A program made the translations under genes and the position numbers. From assembly GCA_030463445.1 (NCBI GenBank), contig JAQGFW010017015.1:1-29474 (forward strand): a stretch of 29,474 bases of DNA, in the 5' to 3' direction. Positions 23,340 through 29,474 of the stretch are shown here, in pieces. This stretch comes from Euplotes aediculatus (Eukaryota; Ciliophora; Spirotrichea; Euplotida; Euplotidae). How positions within the stretch are numbered: the stretch's first letter is position 1; every line of letters begins with the position of its first letter. Below the pieces are notes generated by a model. That model did not search any database and was not told where the DNA came from. It saw only the letters and a list, made by a program, of their open reading frames with translations.

Positions 23340-23660
23340 CTCGATAATTGATCAATCAATAAAAGCCATGAAATACATAATATACTTAAAATAGCTTTAA
23401 TATCAATTATATTCCAACATAAAATTCAGAATTCTCACCAATTGAGATGTTCTTTAGCCTGCTGAAAGGGAACTTAAGTGAAAGTTTAAAGAATAAAGGA
23501 TAAAACTTTCTTTTAAGCATAATCTCTAAAAACTTACAACTCACTAACTGTATTAGCCTTAACAAAAATAATAAATAGAATGTACTCAAGATTCTTCAAA
23601 AGATTTAATTGAATATTAGATTCTATAAAGTTTCATTCAAGAGTCTCTTTAAGTTTCGTC
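23340..23660 (+). mobile_element. Tc1/mariner-type transposase relic, C-terminal piece (element C)
   Basis: The frame around 23411-23480 reads IPT, a TAA, then NSEFSPIEMFFSLLK. This corresponds to the LPxYSPEFNPIE..FxxLK block that carries the third catalytic Glu of Tc1/mariner transposases; the Glu is kept (codon 23444-23446). Upstream, 23350-23400 has short pieces recalling the DNxxxH region but no clear motif. Downstream the frame goes on as Lys/Asn/Leu-rich sequence with more TAA/TAG. The copy is clearly dead and more eroded than the one at 18453-19003. Ends are rough estimates; no terminal repeats are seen. Confidence 0.55.
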
Positions 23661-24072
23661 TTGCTTATCTTTTTCTTTCATTTGTTTTAGATACTACTTA
23701 AGCAGTTCGAGTTTTAAGTTAATAAGTATTTAATGGTTTTAGGAAGGTTGTAAGAACCTCATATCTGAAGAGTTATTTCACAAAGTAATGTCATTATGTT
23801 TGCTTTACTTCCAACAACAATACTACAAATAAGGAATTTAAATAGCCTAGATTGAATGATTTCATCTAAATGAAAGCATGTATACAAACTTCACTTGAAA
23901 TAGCAAAGAAATCTTTCTATTTAAATTTTAAATATACTCTACTCTAATCAAGCATAAATTTTGATTAATTGAGTTTATATAAAATAAGACTAAGAAATTA
24001 AATCAAATTAGTATCAACTTCATCTTAATTTCAAACATCATAATATTTAGCATTTTTGATCTGATTTTATAG
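23661..24072. other. AT-rich stretch with no gene called
   Basis: No supported gene. A short frame near 23730-23790 is open but carries no motif. The next gene's first visible exon begins right after an AG at 24071-24072, so upstream exons or an intron of that gene may lie here. Confidence 0.4.
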
Positions 24073-24666
24073 GGAAGCAAAGAAAAGGAAGTCGTAATAT
24101 TATCAATTCTAAAATTTAGATTTATGATAATTGAGCTGCAGAAATTGTCAAGGTCTGGCTCAATGATAAAAACAAAGAGTAAGTATAATATTTGATATTT
24201 ATTTATAGGGATTTTATGGAATTTCCTTTCAGAGTTCAGAATCAAAGGTAATAGTAGAATATTAAATCAAAATAATTCAATCCTTGATAATAATCAAGTT
24301 ATCTAAGAAATTTTAACCTAATATCAATACTTTAGTTTTAAATTCGACTCTGCTTGGACATCTGTAGTTATTGGGATGATTGAACTTCTCTATTTAATTG
24401 CAACACAAAATCGTAAGTAATTGTACTCTCATAAGATTGTATAGATTATGAAGATGATATGTTTTTCGATAAAATTTGGAAATCACACTTTGTAAGTATA
24501 AAATAAATCAAACAAAATAAAGTATTTTTATTTAAAAAAACTTAGTTTATTATTAAAATTTTAATTTTTAGAAAAATTTGAATAAAAATGTTTTTCTAAT
24601 TTAATTCATTAATAGACATATCTGAAGTATTGATTCATTCTTTACATTCTTGCTATTATAAGTTAA
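24073..24666 (+). CDS. Small multi-intron host gene, 3' part, unknown function
   Basis: Six exons join with consistent phase: 24073-24093, 24120-24178, 24209-24247, 24336-24412, 24445-24491 and 24616-24666, with introns of 26, 30, 88, 32 and 124 bases. Donors are GTAAG or GTAAT, acceptors TAG. The product includes IYDNWAAEIVKVWLNDKNKE, FMEFPFRVQNQ, SAWTSVVIGMIELLYLIATQ and YEDDMFFDKIWKSHF. It ends in a short hydrophobic tail (YWFILYILAIIS) before TAA 24664. TGA (24132 and in the last exon) serves as Trp beside three TGG; Gln is CAA/CAG only. The 5' end is not found: the first exon opens without a start codon. Another open piece at 24756-24884 (LINFHLIYLVTQNKLIKRIR) does not join in phase and may be an alternative last exon. 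No domain recognised. Confidence 0.6.
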
Positions 24667-25470
24667 TTAAAATCTGTATTTATACGAATAACTCACATTT
24701 GTAGATATAAATTATGGTAAATGTTTAAAAGAATAGAAATTCTAAATTTTATTAGTTTTTAATCAATTTTCATCTGATCTACTTGGTAACTCAGAATAAA
24801 TTGATAAAGAGAATCAGGATTGAAACACTTAAAACTAATTATATCAATTCCTATGATGTAATTCGATTTAATAATCCATTTTAATTTAAAATATAAAAGA
24901 GGCAGAATAACTGAATAACTATTTAATTAAAAATGCAATAATTATTTTGTTTTAAATAATTAGAATATGATCTTATATTATTTTATGTAATTTTTTAGTA
25001 TATAAAGCGAAGAAAAGATATTGACAATTTATTTTATCTTAGTAAAAATTTATCAAAAAATGTTTAAAAAATATTATATTCAAACAAAAATTGAAGAAAT
25101 ATTAATAAACAAAAATTTTTTGCTTTACTCTATTAAGCTTGTTAAATTTTTTTCATCATCTAAATTGTAAGATTAAGAACAGTTTAAAAAATTTTTCCAT
25201 TCTTATTTTAAAAATATGATAGAATGATAAGAAACGTTTTTAATAAAAAGGAACAGGTTTTATTTCTACAGAGTATAATTTTAGTAAAAAATTACAGTTC
25301 ATTTTCTGGCAGGTAGCAGAAATTAATTAGAAATAGATACTAAATTATCTAAAATACAAAAATATGATTTAAATTATATGCTGCAAAATTGTAAACTAGC
25401 TAATTTTACAGATTCTTTTTTCTAGAATATAATTTATGATCTTTAATGTAAAATTTAGAAAATTTAATAG
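24667..25470. other. AT-rich stretch, one orphan exon-like piece
   Basis: The only coding-like piece is 24756-24884, clean for 42 codons after a TTAG and ending at TAA 24882. The remainder, from 24885 on, is AT-rich with nothing recognised. Confidence 0.4.
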
Positions 25471-25698
25471 CAAAAAAATTATCAATTCATTATTTTATTT
25501 TTACTTGAATCAATTCCAAAATTTTCATATAAATCATTCGGTTGGCCAATTTCGATATGATCTGATTTAGAGTTTTTAGGAGATGGAAATAAAAATATTA
25601 TAAATTATTTTAAAACTCTTTGTACTAGAAACCAGTTAAGTAATATTCATCAGTTGGTTTCTTACTTCAGCAAGATTAATATGTTGTTCGTTCATTAA
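25471..25698 (+). CDS. Open frame of 75 codons, perhaps a transposase remnant
   Basis: Reading TGA 25558 as Trp gives a frame clean from 25471 to TAA 25696. It contains FGWPISIWSDLEFLGD and NYFKTLCTRNQLSNIHQL. The WP...SDL spacing followed by NxxNYFKxL loosely recalls the WPxxSPDLNPIExxWxxLK block of Tc1/mariner transposases, which are common in this window, but the key NPIE is absent. It could equally be a lone host exon or chance. An 8-base inverted repeat lies inside it (25627-25634 with 25655-25662). Confidence 0.28.
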
Positions 25699-26839
25699 GT
25701 ATAAAGATAAAATTTAAAATTTTTGATAATTAATATTAGATTATTAATTAAAGTGCTTAATTTTTTTAACTAATGTCTGATACTAAATTAAAAACTTAAT
25801 ATATAGCCTAATCTTATATAATGATATCATTAGGAATAACATATGAATTTATGGTTGTATATTTTAGAAATTTACAAATAGTTTAAATTTATCGTTTAAT
25901 TGTTTTGGTGAAGTTAATTTATTTAATGATACTAGTGTAATCAATAAAAACATAAGAAGTGTTTAAAATGATTTTATACTATTTTACTTTTGCCAATTAG
26001 AAAGAATTTAAGTCTACACAATTTTCTGTAAGATAAATTTTATTGAATGCTGAAATTAAATTAGAAAGCATATAATATGTGCAAACATTAAGTTTTATAT
26101 TAATAAAATCCTCTTACGCTGTGAAAGAGCAGTGATAAAGAAGAGAATTAATTAATATAAATTGCATCATATGGAATAACTAGTAACTAGCAATCAAATA
26201 TAATTTACTTCCTAAAAACTCACGTAAATTTACTTAATAAAATTCTTACAAATATATAATTTGTTTTAATAAATTTAATAATATAATTATAAAAATTGAT
26301 TGTACTAAGCAATAACTCAAGCATTTAGTTTAAAATTTTCTTAAAATTATTAATTTTTGATATACAATTAATTAATAACGAGTATTCACAATATAAGACT
26401 AATTTTTCGTTTATCTTTATCTTAATATTCAACTATTTATCACAAATTAGCTATTTAAGTTTCTTATTTTTATCATAAATCATTTTAAAACAATTCAAGC
26501 ATTTAATAAAAAGTTTCTTCTCAATCTATTCTCAATATTAAAAACATATTATAAAGCTGCATATTATTTACTATTAGTTTATCATTAATCATAAGCGATT
26601 AAGATCTTTAATTGTTTTAGTTTCTCCGATAAATATTTTATCAATCAGTAACATCATAGTATAAATATTGGTTTTAAACAATTCAAAATAAAAAATGAAG
26701 TTTTGATAATTCCTCTATACTATTTATGCTTATCAAAAATGACTAACAATTAAATATAGAAACAAGCTTTCAGAAATGTAGGATAAAAAATCTAATGCTC
26801 TTTTCGCTTTGCTCAATCTTTTATATTTAGGCAAAAGAA
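25699..26839. other. AT-rich stretch with no gene seen
   Basis: I see nothing but AT-rich filler. The 5' part of the following gene may begin near its end. Confidence 0.45.
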
Positions 26840-29427
26840 ATGATCACTGAAAAATCTAAAAAAATTTTAGCCAAAAATAGATTGTAAGACCAGACTTCTG
26901 AAGCATCTAACTTTGTTTGAAATAGTGATGAAAATGCTAAAAATACAGAAATAATAAAACTTATTAACGATTGCTACATAAATACAATAGAGACTATTCC
27001 AGTATTGCATTCGATTGAAGATTTAAGAACAGCATATATTTTTGATAGGAAGACCAATTCATTATTAGAAAAACTTCTTTGAAAGTAAGTTTATTTATAA
27101 GGAATATAATTATTGGAAATATAAAAGTAATTTGCTAAAATGTAAATTATAAAAATAAATATTAAAGAAATTATATATCTTAAAATAACAAAAAATTAAT
27201 TTTATATAAATATTGACAAAAACTAACAAAACTAAAATGACAAATAAAAAAGACATATATAGAGATTTTTTAATTTGCTATTATCTAATATTTAGATGAA
27301 TAATTAGATGTCTTTTTTGTAATATATTTTAATATTTTCTCAAAATTAATGTATTTGCTTTTTTAACAAAATTTTATGCTTTTCTATTAAAATTAAAACT
27401 TTATTCTATCTCAACTTTTTCATCACTCAGATACTCCAATAAATATTCAAATTACTTCATATGCAAGTTACTTGATTTTAATTGATTTAATTTTTAACCA
27501 AATGAGGTAGTTGGTTAATGTTTCGTATATTTTAGCCTTAAACTTTGATGTGATATTTAGTTATTGTTCATTTTATTTTCTTAATATCTTTGATTAGATT
27601 TTATGCTTTATATTGATCTAAAATTAATAACGAAAAAAGACCAAAATTAATTATTTATAAATTTATCAAATTAACTATATAGCATCCTTATCCTTCTTAA
27701 TCAAAATATTTGTATAGATTTAAAAAGCCAGATTTAAAGCTGATCAAAAACTTCCCGATTACTCTGGTTGCAAAAGGAATCAATCAGTTTTGTAAAAATC
27801 ACAAGAGTCTCGCTGATAATAGTACGATTTTTTATTTTATTTTATTATTTATTTTCACAGTTTTTAAAATTAAGTTTTAATGTATTTTCATTTGATAGTT
27901 TTAAAGATTTCTAATATTCTGAATCTTATAGCTTTAATCTCCTTCTATTTTGTTGTATTGGTCTTGATTAAAATAATTAGAATTAGTATTTAACTACAAA
28001 TTAAATGAATAGCATAAATTTTCGAATTAAATTTTAGCTTCTTTTTATTGAAATAAACAGCTTTATTGTTACCTGATCATGATTCTTGATAGAACAAATG
28101 TTAGATAATTTTCTAATCAAATCAGACATTAAATTAAATAAAATTTATCATAGGACCCCTTAGCCTTTAGTTAACTTATGTAATCTAAAACTAGCCTTAG
28201 AGTATTTAAGAGGTCGTTTGTTAGGTATCACTTTGAATAAATACTGTATGAAGTATTTAAATTAAAACCAAAGCAATTATTTGTTAAAAATATTGATGCT
28301 CTAACTAAAAAGTAGAGAAACTTACGACTTTATTTTCTTTATCAATTACTTAGATTCGAATTTTAAAATGAAAAAGAGTCATTTTTAGAATAAAGATTAC
28401 ATTCTGAATTGACCTTGATGCATCATTTTCAATATATTATTCAGACTAAAGCTGCACTAAAATTTAGTTGATAATGCATTTGCTAACTATTTATTTATAG
28501 AACAGATTAATTTTAGAATTGAAACAAAGATACTTATTTTTAGAGGTAGGAGCTTGATTTTTATACTTGCTAAACTTGTATACAGAGTTTGATAGCGAAA
28601 TGAATGAGGAAATGTTCAAAAAATACAAAAAGAAAGCTGAGAAATTCTGTAAAGCTGAGATTTACTCATACATCTTGTATACTGCTCCGGAGTATGAAAT
28701 GGTGACGTAAGTACTTAAGTTTAGATTTTATTCATATTGCTTTTACATAGATTGAGAGAATTCAACAAAAGAGATTTTGAGAAGGCTATTGTTGTAATTG
28801 TTGACGTTTGATACTTTGAAAGTGAAGAATTAGTACCTTATCTTCATCCAAGAATGCTATTAATTCTCGAATCCAAATCATTAAAGCAATCTAAAACAAG
28901 CAAGAGAGAAAGCAAATACAAGAATTCTAGTGATGATGATGAAAGTGAAGAGGAAAAAGATTATAAGAAAAAAATGAAAGGCAAAAAAGAAATGAATAAT
29001 TTTACCAGTGAAAGTGATAGTGAGCTAATAATAATTTTTTAAAATTGCTGGGTTGTTTTGTATATTCATTTGCAAACATACATTCATATTGCTCTAGTAT
29101 CAGCACAAATAAATTTTAATAGAAAGAATAGTGAAATTTGAGTTTGAATCATATTTACTAGTCTTTTACTTAGTCTCCTTTACCTTCCTCCTCAATCGTA
29201 ACTTTGGTGTAGGTAGTGATAGAAGAGTGAAAAGGAAGAAAGCTAAGAAGGAATCAAGCGATGAGGAAAGTGATAGCGATTGCAATAGTGATAGTGACAT
29301 TGATAGTAATAGTGATACAGGAAGGAAAAGAAGAAAATTAAACAATAGTGACAGTGAAGACAGCGAAGTGGAGGACAAAGACAGATATTATAAAAAGAAC
29401 ATGAAAAGCGATTCAGAATCAGATTAA
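26840..29427 (+). CDS. Five-exon host gene with long Ser/Asp/Glu/Lys tail, probably nuclear
   Basis: Exons that agree in phase: 26894-27084, 27718-27821, 28586-28706, 28751-29019 and 29213-29427 (stop TAA 29425). Introns are 633, 764, 44 and 193 bases. An ATG at 26840 meets TAA 26885, so I place the first sure exon after the AG at 26892-26893; the true start exon is not found. The N-terminal two thirds are globular (IETIPVLHSIEDLRTAYIF, PDLKLIKNFPITLVAKGINQ, EIYSYILYTAPEYEMVTL, AIVVIVDVWYFESEELVPYL). The last ~110 codons are acidic/basic low complexity (NSSDDDESEEEKDYKKK, SSDEESDSDCNSDSDIDS) with Lys/Arg clusters that could be nuclear localisation signals (KRKKAKK, GRKRRKL). Many Ser-Asp/Glu sites suit casein kinase 2. 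Trp is encoded by TGA at three places. Family not recognised. Confidence 0.65.
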
Positions 29428-29474
29428 AATCACGATCTCAACATTTTATTGATGTTTGATTAAAATAGTTCAAA

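Noticed and set aside
23407-24245. Minus-strand open frames at 23407-23589 and 24003-24245
   Set aside because: The first is antisense to the NSEFSPIEMFFSLLK block; the second is antisense to the spliced exons from 24073.
29166-29378. Minus-strand Ser/Leu-rich open frame
   Set aside because: It is the reverse of the Ser/Asp-rich tail on the plus strand.
1-29474. Euplotes assignment with TGA as cysteine
   Set aside because: TGA falls on conserved Trp positions in transposase motifs (GWS, LEW, NIW), so Trp is favoured, though this rests on few sites.
1-29474. CRISPR arrays, rRNA genes, telomere repeats and bacterial-type promoters
   Set aside because: No regularly spaced repeats, no rRNA-like GC-rich blocks and no tandem telomeric units were seen.

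Overview
The window is AT-rich nuclear DNA from a protist, most likely a ciliate. The spliced genes read well only if TGA codes for tryptophan and TAA/TAG stop. Their introns are GT..AG and often only 19-44 bases long. I cannot name the genus. Published ciliate codes with TGA = Trp are the nearest match, but the intron sizes differ from the 15-16 base introns of Blepharisma. TGA as cysteine (Euplotes) fits less well, because TGA falls on conserved Trp positions in transposase relics.

Layout: 1-545 is the catalytic half of a Tc1/mariner-type transposase, dead. 1424-8334 reads as one 16-exon gene of about 590 codons with a Ser/Lys/Asp-rich N-terminus. Its 12th intron is about 3.06 kb and holds a second decayed Tc1/mariner transposase on the opposite strand (5010-6238). 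8335-14815 is almost gene-free and contains a fossil of a retroviral-type integrase (about 11230-11760). 14816-15383 is a small two-exon gene. 15614-17095 is a long single frame that needs TAA and TAG as glutamine as well as TGA as Trp. A minus-strand coding-like piece lies at 17230-17530. 18453-19003 is a third Tc1/mariner relic. 19734-20487 is a Trp-rich gene or gene pair. 20660-22820 is a less AT-rich, badly decayed coding block. 23340-23660 is a fourth transposase relic. 24073-24666 is a small five-intron gene. 26840-29427 is a five-exon gene ending in a long Ser/Asp/Glu/Lys-rich tail.

There is no operon-like arrangement and no rRNA, tRNA or CRISPR array that I can see. The main theme is a few spliced host genes scattered among dead transposons and AT-rich filler, as expected of germline-type ciliate DNA. 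The most unusual point is that the window seems to hold two stop-codon habits: host-like genes with no in-frame TAA/TAG, and other frames where TAA/TAG sit where glutamine belongs.

Caution: because TGA is sense here, and perhaps TAA/TAG in places, open frames are common by chance. Frame choices rest on composition, splice-phase agreement and conserved motifs, not on database searches.
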